Part shown: positions 44,631 to 53,251 of the stretch, one piece after another
Layout: each line of letters starts with the position of its first letter
Position numbering within the stretch: the stretch's first letter is position 1
Source: Aureibaculum luteum
Lineage (GTDB): Bacteria; Bacteroidota; Bacteroidia; Flavobacteriales; Flavobacteriaceae
Direction of reading: 5' to 3'
NCBI RefSeq assembly: GCF_003449015.1
Contig: NZ_QRGD01000003.1
Coordinates: 1-64,000, forward strand
Length of the DNA stretch: 64,000 bases
Notes under the pieces: model-generated
Database searches by the model: none
What the model was told of the DNA's origin: nothing
Seen by the model: only the letters and a program-made list of their open reading frames with translations
Position numbers and translations under genes: made by a program

Positions 44631-44757
44631 CTTTAAAAGTATCATCCATTGTTGTAGTAATCAATAAAACAGATGAAAAGGTCTTTCCGATATGCGATTT
44701 CATAACCACGAGGCTGATCTAATGTAAGCTTATTTTCCTTACCCTAAAAATCTCTCA
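44631..44757 (-). pseudogene. decayed partial copy of the gene at 49,298
   Basis: About 127 bp match the interior of the gene at 49,298-49,690 (offset 4750 bp): 59 of the first 70 aligned bases are identical, then a 2-bp gap breaks the frame, and similarity continues with TGATCTAATGTAAGCT. Neither end of the gene is included. The copy starts immediately after the spacer H block, so a recombination joint lies at 44,630/44,631. Confidence 0.88.
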
Positions 44758-44774
44758 AAGAAAGAGAAATTGAG

Positions 44775-44800
44775 ATAAATGTAACCTAAGTTACATTTAT
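44775..44800. promoter_or_regulatory. 11-bp dyad upstream of arsR
   Basis: ATAAATGTAAC-CTAA-GTTACATTTAT, perfect over 11 bp. The inner GTAACCTAAGTTAC resembles GCAACTTAAGTTAC at 53,252-53,265. The form fits a dimeric CRP/FNR-like or similar regulator. It lies 124 bp before the arsR start. Confidence 0.55.
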
Positions 44801-44811
44801 ATAAAATACTA

Positions 44812-44827
44812 ATCGTACATTTACGAT
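44812..44827. promoter_or_regulatory. candidate ArsR operator before arsR
   Basis: ATCGTA-CATT-TACGAT, a perfect 6-bp dyad about 97 bp before the arsR ATG. The ATCG...CGAT form recurs at 45,247 between arsR and arsE. Confidence 0.45.
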
Positions 44828-44923
44828 GGTGAATATAAAATGAGTCCTATTGGATGAGTTGGCATTAAAATAAATGTTTATTGATAACTACCTTTAACCT
44901 ATAAAAACAATAAACATAATCAG

Positions 44924-45229
44924 ATGAAAAGAAGTTTAGAGCATATAGAATACAAGGAAAACACAGAAGCTTTGGCCAGATTTGCTAAAGCTTTGGGACA
45001 TCCAACACGTATTGCTATTTTAAAGCATCTTGAAAATCAATCCTGTTGTTTCACTGGAGATTTGGTTGAAGTATTTCCATTAGCACAATCTACAATTTCT
45101 CAACATCTTAAAGAATTAAAAAATGCGGGTCTAATTCAAGGAGAATTAAAACCGCCAAAAATAAAGTACTGTATTGATCAAGAAAATTGGAAGATTGCAA
45201 AAACATTATTTCAACAATTTTTTGATTGA
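44924..45229 (+). CDS. ArsR-family arsenic-responsive repressor
   Basis: A 101-residue winged-helix ArsR/SmtB repressor: LARFAKALGHPTRIAILKHLEN, then CCFTGDLVEVFPLAQSTISQHLKELKNAGLIQ (recognition helix), and a beta-wing with PPKIKYCIDQENW. The vicinal Cys41-Cys42 just before the recognition helix could bind As(III). It opens the ars operon and likely represses it through the ATCG...CGAT dyads. Confidence 0.92.
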   Translation: MKRSLEHIEYKENTEALARFAKALGHPTRIAILKHLENQSCCFTGDLVEVFPLAQSTISQHLKELKNAGLIQGELKPPKIKYCIDQENWKIAKTLFQQFFD

Positions 45230-45246
45230 TATTTTTTTAATAATCA

Positions 45247-45264
45247 TATCGCCTATTTGCGATA
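45247..45264. promoter_or_regulatory. candidate ArsR operator before arsE
   Basis: TATCGC-CTATTT-GCGATA, a 6-bp inverted repeat in the 51-bp gap between arsR and arsE, 16 bp before the arsE ATG. Confidence 0.5.
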
Positions 45265-45280
45265 AACAAATTTAAATATT

Positions 45281-45520
45281 ATGAGTAAAGTAATTAAAGT
45301 ATTAGGTACTGGTTGTCCAAAATGTCAATCAATGACAAGTGTTGTTACAGATGTTATTTCAGAAAACAATATTGATGCTACCCTAGAAAAAGTTGAAGAC
45401 ATCATGGAAATCATGAAATACAACGTAATGAGCACACCCGCATTAGTAATAGATGATGTTATTACAATAAAAGGTAGAATCCCATCAAAAGATGAAGTAT
45501 TGAAGCTTTTAAAATCATAA
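45281..45520 (+). CDS. arsE: ArsE-like small thioredoxin
   Basis: A 79-residue thioredoxin-fold protein with active-site GTGCPKCQ (Cys12, Cys15) and cis-Pro in STPALVIDD. This family of redox-active disulphide proteins includes ArsE of the arsEFG set, reported to act with ArsF on nitro-aromatic arsenicals. Cytoplasmic, no signal. It is followed 10 bp on by the OsmC-like gene. Confidence 0.8.
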   Translation: MSKVIKVLGTGCPKCQSMTSVVTDVISENNIDATLEKVEDIMEIMKYNVMSTPALVIDDVITIKGRIPSKDEVLKLLKS

Positions 45521-45530
45521 ATTTTATATT

Positions 45531-45938
45531 ATGAATTATCATATCAAAGCGTCTTCAATCTCAAATGAAGATGGTGTTATTCATATAAAAGAATCAAATA
45601 TAGAATTCGGCACCACTTTAAAAACTGCTGAAACCTTGCCAAATCCTGCTGAATTATTCTTGGGTTCATTTGCTGCTTGTATGCTTAAAAACGTAGAACG
45701 GTTTTCAGCTATGATGAAATTCACGTATTCAAAAGCAACACTTGACGTAAATGCTACACGTCTTGAACATCCGCCAAGAATGGACCATATCGTTTACAAT
45801 TTGATTATCTACAGCAACGATAAAAAGTTGAATACCGATTTGTTAAAAAAGAACATTGAAAAATTTGGTACCATCTACAACACTGTTAAATTATCTTGTA
45901 CCATTTCGGGGACTATCAACACAATTGAAAATGTTTGA
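45531..45938 (+). CDS. OsmC-family peroxidase-like protein
   Basis: A 135-residue OsmC/Ohr-fold protein. The two redox cysteines are Cys50 (GSFAACML) and Cys123 (LSCTISG), and the motif NPAELFLGS is intact. OsmC proteins reduce organic hydroperoxides; in an ars operon a role in thiol or arsenical redox is plausible but not established. Its last 8 bases overlap the permease start. Confidence 0.88.
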   Translation: MNYHIKASSISNEDGVIHIKESNIEFGTTLKTAETLPNPAELFLGSFAACMLKNVERFSAMMKFTYSKATLDVNATRLEHPPRMDHIVYNLIIYSNDKKLNTDLLKKNIEKFGTIYNTVKLSCTISGTINTIENV

Positions 45939-46908
45939 CTGGATACAAAATATAGCCGATTGGTTTGTTTATGATATTTTAAATTTGAACAAAGGACAAC
46001 ATTTGGCAGAAGCCCTCAATTTCTTTATTTACGACACCGCCAAGATTTTAATTTTACTTTTTGTTATTATTTTTTTAATGGGAATAGTCAATAGTTACTT
46101 TCCCATAGACAAGGTTAAAAACTATCTGTCAAGAAATAAATTATACGGATTAGAATATCTTATGGCAAGTCTTTTTGGTGTAGTTACACCTTTTTGTTCT
46201 TGCTCATCAGTCCCTTTATTTATAGGTTTTGTTAGAGGAGGAATACCACTGGGTGTCACTTTTGCATTTCTTATTACGTCACCTTTAGTGAACGAAGTTG
46301 CCATAGGACTTTTTGTTGGGTTATTCGGACTTAAAACCACCATTATTTATGTGGTAAGTGGTATTTTGTTAGGAACTATTTCTGGAGTAATTCTTCAAAA
46401 ATTAAAATTGGAATCCTATTTAACACCTTGGGTAAAAGAAGTATTGGCAAATGCACAAAAAGATCAAGATACTTTTATTGCAGAAAAACAAACCTTAAAA
46501 CAACGATTGCCCTTTATTTGGGATGAAGTACTGAAAATCCTTAAAGGTGTAATCCCCTATGTCATTGTAGGAATAGCGGTTGGTGGTTTAATGCATGGTT
46601 ATATTCCTGAAGGTTTTTTTGAACAGTACATGGCTAAAGACAATCTATTTGCAGTGCCAATTGCTACCCTATTAGCCGTACCCATGTATTCAAATGCCTC
46701 AGGTATATTACCAGTTGCCCAAGTTTTAGTAGCCAAAGGAATTCCCCTAGGCACAGCCATTGCATTTATGATGGGTGTTGTTGGGCTATCATTACCAGAA
46801 GCGATGCTTTTAAAAAAGGTAATGACCTTCAAACTCATTGCGATCTTTTTTGGTGTTGTAACACTTTGCATTATCATTTCAGGATATTTATTCAACATAT
46901 TATTATAA
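45931..46908 (+). CDS. ArsP/DUF318-type permease
   Basis: Start at MFDWIQ (45,931), overlapping the OsmC stop by 8 bp, which indicates translational coupling; the longer frame has no hydrophobic lead. The 325-residue protein has about eight membrane helices and the CSCSS motif (89-93) in FGVVTPFCSCSSVPLFIGFVRGG, repeated in a second half with AVPMYSNASGILPV. This permease family includes ArsP, an exporter of trivalent organoarsenicals. Substrate inferred from context. Confidence 0.87.
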   Translation: MFDWIQNIADWFVYDILNLNKGQHLAEALNFFIYDTAKILILLFVIIFLMGIVNSYFPIDKVKNYLSRNKLYGLEYLMASLFGVVTPFCSCSSVPLFIGFVRGGIPLGVTFAFLITSPLVNEVAIGLFVGLFGLKTTIIYVVSGILLGTISGVILQKLKLESYLTPWVKEVLANAQKDQDTFIAEKQTLKQRLPFIWDEVLKILKGVIPYVIVGIAVGGLMHGYIPEGFFEQYMAKDNLFAVPIATLLAVPMYSNASGILPVAQVLVAKGIPLGTAIAFMMGVVGLSLPEAMLLKKVMTFKLIAIFFGVVTLCIIISGYLFNILL

Positions 46909-46925
46909 ACCATAAAACAATAAAA

Positions 46926-47363
46926 ATGAAAATCATCAAATTTTTAACCATTTTAACTATCGGCTTAATGCTAACCGCCTGCAATGGACAAAGCAAAAAA
47001 AACGATCAATCTTTAGACCAATCCATTTCAAAAATAGAAGTATTGGACTTCCACTCTACTCATAGATGTATGACCTGTAAAGCCATTGAAGCGAATACAA
47101 AATATACATTAGACACTTACTTTTCAAAGCAATTAAAAACTGAAGAAATCACATTTCAAGTTATTGATGTAGATAAAAAGGAGAACGAAAAGATTGCTGA
47201 AAAATTTCAAGCCTCCGGAACAGCTTTGATTCTTAATGTGATAAAAAATGGTAAAGAAAAACAAATTGATTTAACAGAATTTGCCTTTATGGAAGGAAAT
47301 GACAAAGATGCTTTTTCTAAAGAACTAAAAACGAAAATTGATACTGAGCTAAAAACATTCTAA
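46926..47363 (+). CDS. arsF: ArsF-like lipoprotein
   Basis: Start at MKIIKFLT (46,926), which gives a lipoprotein signal ending LTAC; the upstream extension overlaps the permease end. The 145-residue thioredoxin-like domain has HSTHRCMTCKAIE (Cys48, Cys51). It matches the ArsF family, described as a subunit of nitrophenyl-compound reduction in arsEFG systems. Located on the periplasmic side; its stop abuts the ArsG start. Confidence 0.82.
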   Translation: MKIIKFLTILTIGLMLTACNGQSKKNDQSLDQSISKIEVLDFHSTHRCMTCKAIEANTKYTLDTYFSKQLKTEEITFQVIDVDKKENEKIAEKFQASGTALILNVIKNGKEKQIDLTEFAFMEGNDKDAFSKELKTKIDTELKTF

Positions 47364-48074
47364 ATGGAGTTTCTACAATCCCTTTTAGAGAATTACAACA
47401 TTCCCATATTATCCACATTGATACTCGGACTAATGACAGCCATTAGTCCGTGTCCTTTGGCAACCAACATAACGGCAACAGCCTTTATTTCTAAAAATAT
47501 TTCGAGTAAGCGGAAAGTTTTTTTGAGTGGTTTATTATACTCTTTAGGAAGAGGTTTTAGTTATACTGCCATTGGATTAATTCTATATTTTGGTGCAAGT
47601 AAATTTCATATAGCTAGATTTTTCAATCAGAACGGAGAAAAATATTTAGGACCATTATTAATCATAATCGGCTTGATAATGCTTAACGTTATTAAACTCA
47701 ATTTCCTCGGAAAATCTAATTTTCAAGAAAAACTATCCGAAAAATTCAAGGATAAAGGTTTGTTAGGTTCTTTTCTAATAGGTGTCATTTTTGCAATGGC
47801 ATTTTGTCCATATAGTGGAGCTTTGTTTTTTGGTATGTTAATCCCGATGACCATTGCATCAGCAGACGGACTTTATTTGCCTATAATATTTGCATTCGGA
47901 ACAGGATTACCTGTAATTCTTTTCACTTATTTATTAGCATTTACAGCAGGGAAAATAGGTGTGTTCTACAACAGAATAACGAAAATTGAAAAAATAATGA
48001 GAACAGTCGCAGGGCCAGTTTTTATATTGACTGGATTGTATTACATTTCCATTTTTACAGGAATATTGGAATAG
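47364..48074 (+). CDS. arsG: ArsG-like CcdA/DsbD-type efflux permease
   Basis: A 236-residue membrane protein with about six helices and the paired motifs TAISPCPLATNI (Cys30) and FAMAFCPYSGALFFG, as in CcdA/DsbD electron-transfer proteins. This family is annotated as the aromatic arsenical efflux permease ArsG. It begins at the base after the ArsF stop. It may shuttle electrons to ArsF across the membrane as well as, or instead of, exporting arsenicals. Confidence 0.82.
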   Translation: MEFLQSLLENYNIPILSTLILGLMTAISPCPLATNITATAFISKNISSKRKVFLSGLLYSLGRGFSYTAIGLILYFGASKFHIARFFNQNGEKYLGPLLIIIGLIMLNVIKLNFLGKSNFQEKLSEKFKDKGLLGSFLIGVIFAMAFCPYSGALFFGMLIPMTIASADGLYLPIIFAFGTGLPVILFTYLLAFTAGKIGVFYNRITKIEKIMRTVAGPVFILTGLYYISIFTGILE

Positions 48075-48239
48075 ATAAATACTAAAAAGGCATTCACATT
48101 TACACCAAACCATAAAAGGAATAGAGCAACTGTTATTAGAAGTGATTTCACAATAAAACGATGATGCAAATAAAAGGCCATTGGTTACGTTAATAAGTGC
48201 ACTACCGAATTGCATTCATTAAATCAACCCAATAAAAAA

Positions 48240-48968
48240 ATGACTTGGAAAAATACTTTTACTACATTAATTATAGCACTTTCTACTTTAATTCTAATAC
48301 AAATAGGCAACATAGTTCAATATGGATTTGGAATTATAATGAATCCCTTTGGATTTATAAGCTTTGCCGGTTTAATTATTTTTTCCATTTACATTTATTT
48401 TATAAACAAAGCATTTGAACAAAATAAACAAAATAATAGTCTTAAAAATTTAGAGTATGCCAGCTATGTATTTATAGCATTAAATGTAATTCCTATTGTT
48501 AGAAGTATTTTTTTTATTGCTCTAAGTTATCAAACTTTTAAAGTTACTATATGGTTAATTCCAATGCTAATCAGCATATTAACTATTGGCTTGCTAATTC
48601 ATTCTTTTATTCTTAGAAAAAAGACATTTGGCAGTTTTCTTAAGGTTAAAAATGACGAATTGGTTTATGACTTAGAATCTTTAAAACATAAATCTTTTGA
48701 AACAGACAAGCAAAGATTAGAAGTATGTAAATTATGTACAAATAGAACTTTTGATAAAAATGTTGGAATGGTATGTTCTTTAACTCTTGTTAAACCAACT
48801 TTTAAAAGCATGTGTACTGATTTCAGTTTAGATACTAAAGAATACCAAAAAAGAGTTAATGAAGTCATAGAGAATGGTAAAAACTCAAAGAAGAAATCAG
48901 TTTGGGCATATATTGTAACTGCAATTATTATTATTAGAATCATTATTAAGATAATACAAAGTAGTTAA
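48240..48968 (+). CDS. four-helix membrane protein with Cys-rich tail
   Basis: Start at MTWKNTF (48,240); ten extra residues are possible in the longer frame. The 242-residue protein has four membrane helices (about 5-130). A cytoplasmic domain follows with CKLCTNRTFDKNVGMVCSLTLVKPTFKSMC, a CxxC plus two Cys arrangement like a small zinc site, before a final membrane helix (VTAIIIIRIIIKII). I recognise no characterised family. It lies 165 bp after arsG on the same strand. Confidence 0.75.
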   Translation: MTWKNTFTTLIIALSTLILIQIGNIVQYGFGIIMNPFGFISFAGLIIFSIYIYFINKAFEQNKQNNSLKNLEYASYVFIALNVIPIVRSIFFIALSYQTFKVTIWLIPMLISILTIGLLIHSFILRKKTFGSFLKVKNDELVYDLESLKHKSFETDKQRLEVCKLCTNRTFDKNVGMVCSLTLVKPTFKSMCTDFSLDTKEYQKRVNEVIENGKNSKKKSVWAYIVTAIIIIRIIIKIIQSS

Positions 48969-49041
48969 TTACGTGTTTTATATTAATCTTACAACTGAAC
49001 TTATGTAATAAAAATGTACCATGCACCGCGAACTTTTATAA

Positions 49042-49278
49042 AGTGTAGCTCACAAAAATACTGTTAAAGAACTAATTGCTTATGTAAAAGAGGCACGAGA
49101 TAATGGCACCATAGCCACATTTATGTTTCATAGTGTTGGAGGTGGTTATTTAAACGTATCCACAGAATCATTACAAGAATTATTAATTTATCCTAAAGCC
49201 CACGAGCAAGATTATTGGGTAGATACCTTTTATAATATTACCAATTACATCAAAAAGATATTAGACAAAACTGAATAA
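49042..49278 (+). pseudogene. C-terminal remnant of a polysaccharide deacetylase
   Basis: The frame ending at TAA 49,276 reads NTVKELIAYVKEARDNG, TIATFMFHSVGGGYLNVS and QDYWVDTFYNITNYIKK, which resembles the C-terminal end of NodB-type polysaccharide deacetylases. There is no start codon in place, and the same frame is stopped at 49,039. The N-terminal three-quarters are missing. It is a 79-codon relic next to the gene whose partial copy marks the joint at 44,631. Confidence 0.65.
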
Positions 49279-49297
49279 ACCAATATTAACCTTTGGG

Positions 49298-49690
49298 TTA
49301 TTCTTCATCACTTTTAGCTTGTGTAACTTCTCTAAATGTAGGCAAAGCTTCACTAATACTGCCCACACCCTTTTTATTAACTTTAAAAGTAACATCCTTT
49401 GTTGTAGTAAACAATAGCACAGACAAAAAAGATTTTCTGATATGCGATTTCACAACTTCATGGGCTTGATCTAATGTAAGCTCATCTTCATTATCTTCGG
49501 TATCTCTAGATCTATAGCGTAATTTTAGTAAGACCTTAAAACCATCTTCAGCATAAATTGGTCTTAAAAATATATTTCTCAAATTAGGTTTACCAATGGT
49601 TTTTGCCATAGTTAACTTAGCAAAACGGCCTTCATGGACACTTTCTTTGACCTGTTCCCAGAAAAGAACAAACACATCTTGGTAGGGCAT
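49298..49690 (-). CDS. conserved hypothetical protein
   Basis: A 130-residue protein of unknown family: MPYQDVFVLFWEQVKESVHEGRFAKLTMAKTIG, then FKVLLKLRYRSRDTEDNEDELTLDQAHEVVKSHIRKSF, and a C-terminal TFKVNKKGVGSISEALPTFREV. No signal or membrane segment. It is the only minus-strand gene between 32 and 51 kb and looks like the original chromosomal neighbour of this locus; a decayed partial copy lies at 44,631. Confidence 0.72.
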   Translation of the reverse strand: MPYQDVFVLFWEQVKESVHEGRFAKLTMAKTIGKPNLRNIFLRPIYAEDGFKVLLKLRYRSRDTEDNEDELTLDQAHEVVKSHIRKSFLSVLLFTTTKDVTFKVNKKGVGSISEALPTFREVTQAKSDEE

Positions 49691-50055
49691 AATTTAAAGA
49701 TTTATTAAGAAATATTTCGTTTTTTCAAAAGTAATACTAATTATTCAATTCATATATTAGAATCTATCGCCATTACTCAAGTATCCGGATAATAAGTAAT
49801 AATCAACAGCAAACGGGCACCAAAAAAATCTCAGAACACATATGTGCTAAAGTAGGTAGATGAAACGAATCTAACACAACCAAAACTCTTATACATTTGT
49901 TTTAAGATAAAATTGTAATCTCAAACTATGAGGGTTGACTTAGTGCAAAATTTAGTATATTTTTGTATCAATCACGCACAGCGTTTTCAGCGTTTTCATT
50001 GTGGTAATTTTAAAAAAATCAATCAACAACTCTAAATAAAAGACAATTAAATAGC
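49691..50055. other. intergenic region with one promoter element
   Basis: About 365 bp. TATTTTTG at 49,958-49,965 with GTTGACTT 22-28 bp upstream is a good plus-strand Bacteroidota promoter for the gene at 50,056 and implies a leader of about 85 nt that contains CAGCGTTTTCAGCGTTTTCA. Nothing else was recognised. Confidence 0.5.
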
Positions 50056-50487
50056 ATGGAAATGACTCTAGAATACTGGAACAGCTTGGCAAATCAGCTC
50101 ATTTTAATTAGTGCTTTACTAAGTGGATTTTCCATTGCAATAGTTGCCAACCTTATCGTTTCCGATAAATCTGATAAAATAAGTAATAGACTGTTAAGAA
50201 CGGCAACAGTATCGGCTGCATGCTTTCTCGTTAGTGTTTTTGCAATGACTAAAATTTCAATGATTACAACACCAGGAGGATACCTAAAGAATGTTACTTC
50301 GGGTGACTTCTTATTGCCAAGAATTATTGGAATGATATGCTTTATGCTAGGTTTGTTCGCTTTGACAACTTTAATTTCACTTTCAGGTTGGACGAAATCA
50401 AGAAAGGCCGGAATATTTTCAACAGTTATAGGGGTTATCACTCTTCTATTAATTTTAATAACATTGACTGACTTTCATGCCAGTTGA
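50056..50487 (+). CDS. four-helix membrane protein, unknown
   Basis: A 143-residue membrane protein with four predicted helices (LILISALLSGFSIAIVANLIV, TATVSAACFLVSVFAM, IIGMICFMLGLFALTTLISL, TVIGVITLLLILITL). No catalytic motif and no family I recognise. Stand-alone, with its own promoter at 49,958. Confidence 0.72.
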   Translation: MEMTLEYWNSLANQLILISALLSGFSIAIVANLIVSDKSDKISNRLLRTATVSAACFLVSVFAMTKISMITTPGGYLKNVTSGDFLLPRIIGMICFMLGLFALTTLISLSGWTKSRKAGIFSTVIGVITLLLILITLTDFHAS

Positions 50488-50628
50488 GTATAAAACCAAT
50501 CCTTAAGATTATTAATTATCGAAAAAACTATTACACGGATAATTCAATTCACTATTGTCTTTGGCAATGTACTTAATGAAAATAACAAGCTGTTTAACAC
50601 CTAATTTCTAATGATTATAAATATAGTT

Positions 50629-51525
50629 ATGAAAAAAATTCCGATCATTAAAATAGGCTTGCTTTGCATGCTATTATTCTCATTTTCTAAATCAAATAAC
50701 GACGACAATATAATAGCCAAAAATGAAAGAATAAAATTGGCTGGTACCGGATTTAAATTTACAGAAGGTCCAGCTGTAAATTCAAAAGGACAAGTTTATT
50801 TTACAGATCAGCCCAATGATAAAATTCATATTTGGGATGAAAAAAAAGGTATTTCACTATATTTAGATGGTACAAAAAGATCAAACGGAATGTACTTTAA
50901 TGCAAACCAACGATTGGTTTCATGTGCCGATGAAAACAATCAATTGGTCTATTTTGACGAAAACAAAAAACTTCATGTAATTCATGAAAATTATGAAGGC
51001 AAACACCTAAACGCTCCCAATGATCTATGGATTGCCCCTAATGGTGGCATCTATTTCACTGATCCCTATTATCACAGAGAATGGTGGAATAAAAATCATA
51101 GTGAGCTTCAAGATACACATGGTGTCTATTATTTAAATTCAAATGGAAAAATATCTAGAGTTATTAATGACTTTAAAAAGCCCAATGGAATTATAGGCAC
51201 ACCTGATGGTAAAATAATCTACGTTGCGGATATTGAAGACAACAAAATATGGAAATACACTATTGAACCGGATGGTAATTTAAGCAATAAAACTTTTTTC
51301 GCACCTCATGGTAGTGATGGAATGACCATTGACAATAAGGGAAACGTATATTTAACTTCAGGAAAAATATGGGTATATAATTCAAAAGGTGAACTTATAA
51401 AAGAAATTGAAACTCCAGAAAAACCGAGTAATCTCTGTTTTGGCGGAAAGAAAAGAAACCTACTTTTTATTACCGCACGGACTTCCGTATACACACTAAA
51501 AATGAAAGTAAAAGGTGTCGATTAG
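50629..51525 (+). CDS. SMP-30/gluconolactonase-family exported protein
   Basis: Start at MKKIPIIK (50,629), six codons into the longer frame, because this gives a standard signal peptide. The 298-residue six-bladed propeller has GTGFKFTEGPAVNSKGQVYFTDQPND, HLNAPNDLWIAPNGGIYFTDPYYHR (metal Asn/Asp) and DGMTIDNKGNVYLTSG. Family members are lactonases for sugar acids; the substrate here is unknown. Monocistronic. Confidence 0.88.
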   Translation: MKKIPIIKIGLLCMLLFSFSKSNNDDNIIAKNERIKLAGTGFKFTEGPAVNSKGQVYFTDQPNDKIHIWDEKKGISLYLDGTKRSNGMYFNANQRLVSCADENNQLVYFDENKKLHVIHENYEGKHLNAPNDLWIAPNGGIYFTDPYYHREWWNKNHSELQDTHGVYYLNSNGKISRVINDFKKPNGIIGTPDGKIIYVADIEDNKIWKYTIEPDGNLSNKTFFAPHGSDGMTIDNKGNVYLTSGKIWVYNSKGELIKEIETPEKPSNLCFGGKKRNLLFITARTSVYTLKMKVKGVD

Positions 51526-51624
51526 TAACAATGCCAACAAAACGTTGCAGCACTACTATTAACAAAACATGTTTCAAATTAAAGCCTACCTAAACATTCA
51601 CCAATTTACTTGGCCATTAAGCTA

Positions 51625-52599
51625 TTAAAAGGGTAACTTAATAGATTCTGGATCAATAAAATCTTTGGTATAAGGATTTTCAAGAAAACTAAGTGGTGGT
51701 TTTTGAAATTGAAGAATATCCTCTTTTTCAATCCCGTAAACCTGCCAATAATTGGAAAGTAATTGGGCAAATATATCTTCATCCCAAAGTCCGAAAACTG
51801 GGGGCTTATCAGCGGTTTTAACTTCTATAGTAATTCCATCACCTTGGCTTTCAATGCTGTATTCAGGTTTGTACTGTAAAATATAATCTGAATAATGAAA
51901 CCTCGCATACAACTCTTCAAACTGAACAGGATGTAAAACGTGACCTTCAATTTTATCAAGTAACTCTTTTTGTTTCTCACCAATTACTCCGTTATCTTGT
52001 AAACATGCGACAAAACCGAAACCATTGACTCCAAAGGAAAACATTAAATTAATAGCATCGTCTCGATAGCTAAAAATATCAGAAGAATATTTAAGTGGAA
52101 ATACAGCAATACTCCATGGTTTTTTCCCAATAAAAGAAATTGGTTCTATTAAAGATTGTAGCATTAAATGGAAATAACCAAAGCGTTTTCTGAGCGTCTG
52201 AGAAAGTTTAAACTCTTCACCTTTCTTTAGCAGTCTGTCTCTTTCATACACCATTTCGTAGTATAACAGACCATAGACCATTCTACCTGTCCATTGAAAA
52301 AGCAACTCTTGATCGAGTTCCTCCATTCCTTCAAAACCTTTTTTAAATGCAGTCTGAACTTTTACATCCAGCTCTTCAAAAGCTTTTTCCACTTCCGCTG
52401 AACATGGTAATTTAAGATCTGCATAGGTATACGCCTTACTTTTATCCATCATCTCAATTCTTTCATCTCCAAATTTAAAATGATCCATCAGCCATTCTGG
52501 AAAAACGGTAATATTTTCATTTGTCAAGTCTCCAGAAAGGAAGCAAAAATGTTCGTCAAAAATTAAATCTTTAAAAGGGTTAAAAAGTGTTTGAGACAT
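51625..52599 (-). CDS. conserved hypothetical protein
   Basis: A 324-residue soluble protein without signal. Recognisable features are FGYFHLMLQSLIEPISFIGKKPWSIAVFPLKYSSDIF and a C-terminal FGLWDEDIFAQLLSNYWQVYGI. I do not know the family and assign no function. The upstream gap to the terminator at 52,735 is AT-rich. Confidence 0.75.
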   Translation of the reverse strand: MSQTLFNPFKDLIFDEHFCFLSGDLTNENITVFPEWLMDHFKFGDERIEMMDKSKAYTYADLKLPCSAEVEKAFEELDVKVQTAFKKGFEGMEELDQELLFQWTGRMVYGLLYYEMVYERDRLLKKGEEFKLSQTLRKRFGYFHLMLQSLIEPISFIGKKPWSIAVFPLKYSSDIFSYRDDAINLMFSFGVNGFGFVACLQDNGVIGEKQKELLDKIEGHVLHPVQFEELYARFHYSDYILQYKPEYSIESQGDGITIEVKTADKPPVFGLWDEDIFAQLLSNYWQVYGIEKEDILQFQKPPLSFLENPYTKDFIDPESIKLPF

Positions 52600-52734
52600 A
52601 GATATTCAAAAAATTAAGATTGATTTTATTTTGCAAATATAGTTATAAACCATTATTTACTTTGCTCAATACACACAGATATTATACTTATAAAGAATAG
52701 CTAAAACACGCTCTTATTTCAGTACTGTTTTAAA

Positions 52735-52775
52735 CAAAAAACCCGCTTAAATTTTAAATAAGCAGGTTTTTATTT
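52735..52775. terminator. terminator after trxA
   Basis: ACCCGCTTA and TAAGCAGGT form a 9-bp stem with one mismatch, bordered by A and T runs on both sides. It ends the minus-strand thioredoxin gene. Confidence 0.75.
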
Positions 52776-52804
52776 TTTCTGTATCAATAATTGAGCAATC
52801 AATA

Positions 52805-53164
52805 CTACTTCGTCACCTTTAAGACGTCTTCAATAATTTTTTCTAATTGTTCTTTAGGTAAAGCCCCTTGTGCCATTTGCGGTTGGCCTTCTGCTGGGCA
52901 AAACAGCATCGATGGAATACTTCTGATAGCAAAAGCAGCCGAAAGTTCTTGTTCTTTTTCAGTATCTACCTTATAAATATTTATTTTACCTCCGTATTCT
53001 TCACTCAATGCCTCCAAAACCGGAGCAATCGCTTTACAAGGTCCACACCAATCAGCATAAAAATCTATTATACAAGGTACATCACCTTCAAATGTCCATT
53101 CTTTGTTTTTTTCGAAATTAAAAACTTTTTCTAGAAAAGTCTCTTTCGTTAGTAATTCTGTCAT
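52805..53164 (-). CDS. trxA: thioredoxin
   Basis: Start at MTELLTK (cat at 53,162-53,164); the 11 extra residues of the longer frame (MRLTDRTKRKN) are outside the family. The 119-residue protein has the WCGPCK site (Cys40, Cys43), FYADWCGPCKAIAPVLEALSEE and the cis-Pro IRSIPSMLF. A cytoplasmic general disulphide reductase or a close specialised relative. Divergent from DoxX. Confidence 0.93.
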   Translation of the reverse strand: MTELLTKETFLEKVFNFEKNKEWTFEGDVPCIIDFYADWCGPCKAIAPVLEALSEEYGGKINIYKVDTEKEQELSAAFAIRSIPSMLFCPAEGQPQMAQGALPKEQLEKIIEDVLKVTK

Positions 53165-53251
53165 ATTTTTTCTTTTAGTTCTATCTGTTAAACGCAATAA
53201 CTATTCCGTTATTTTAATAAGACAAATTGACATATTTTAGATTAAAAAACT

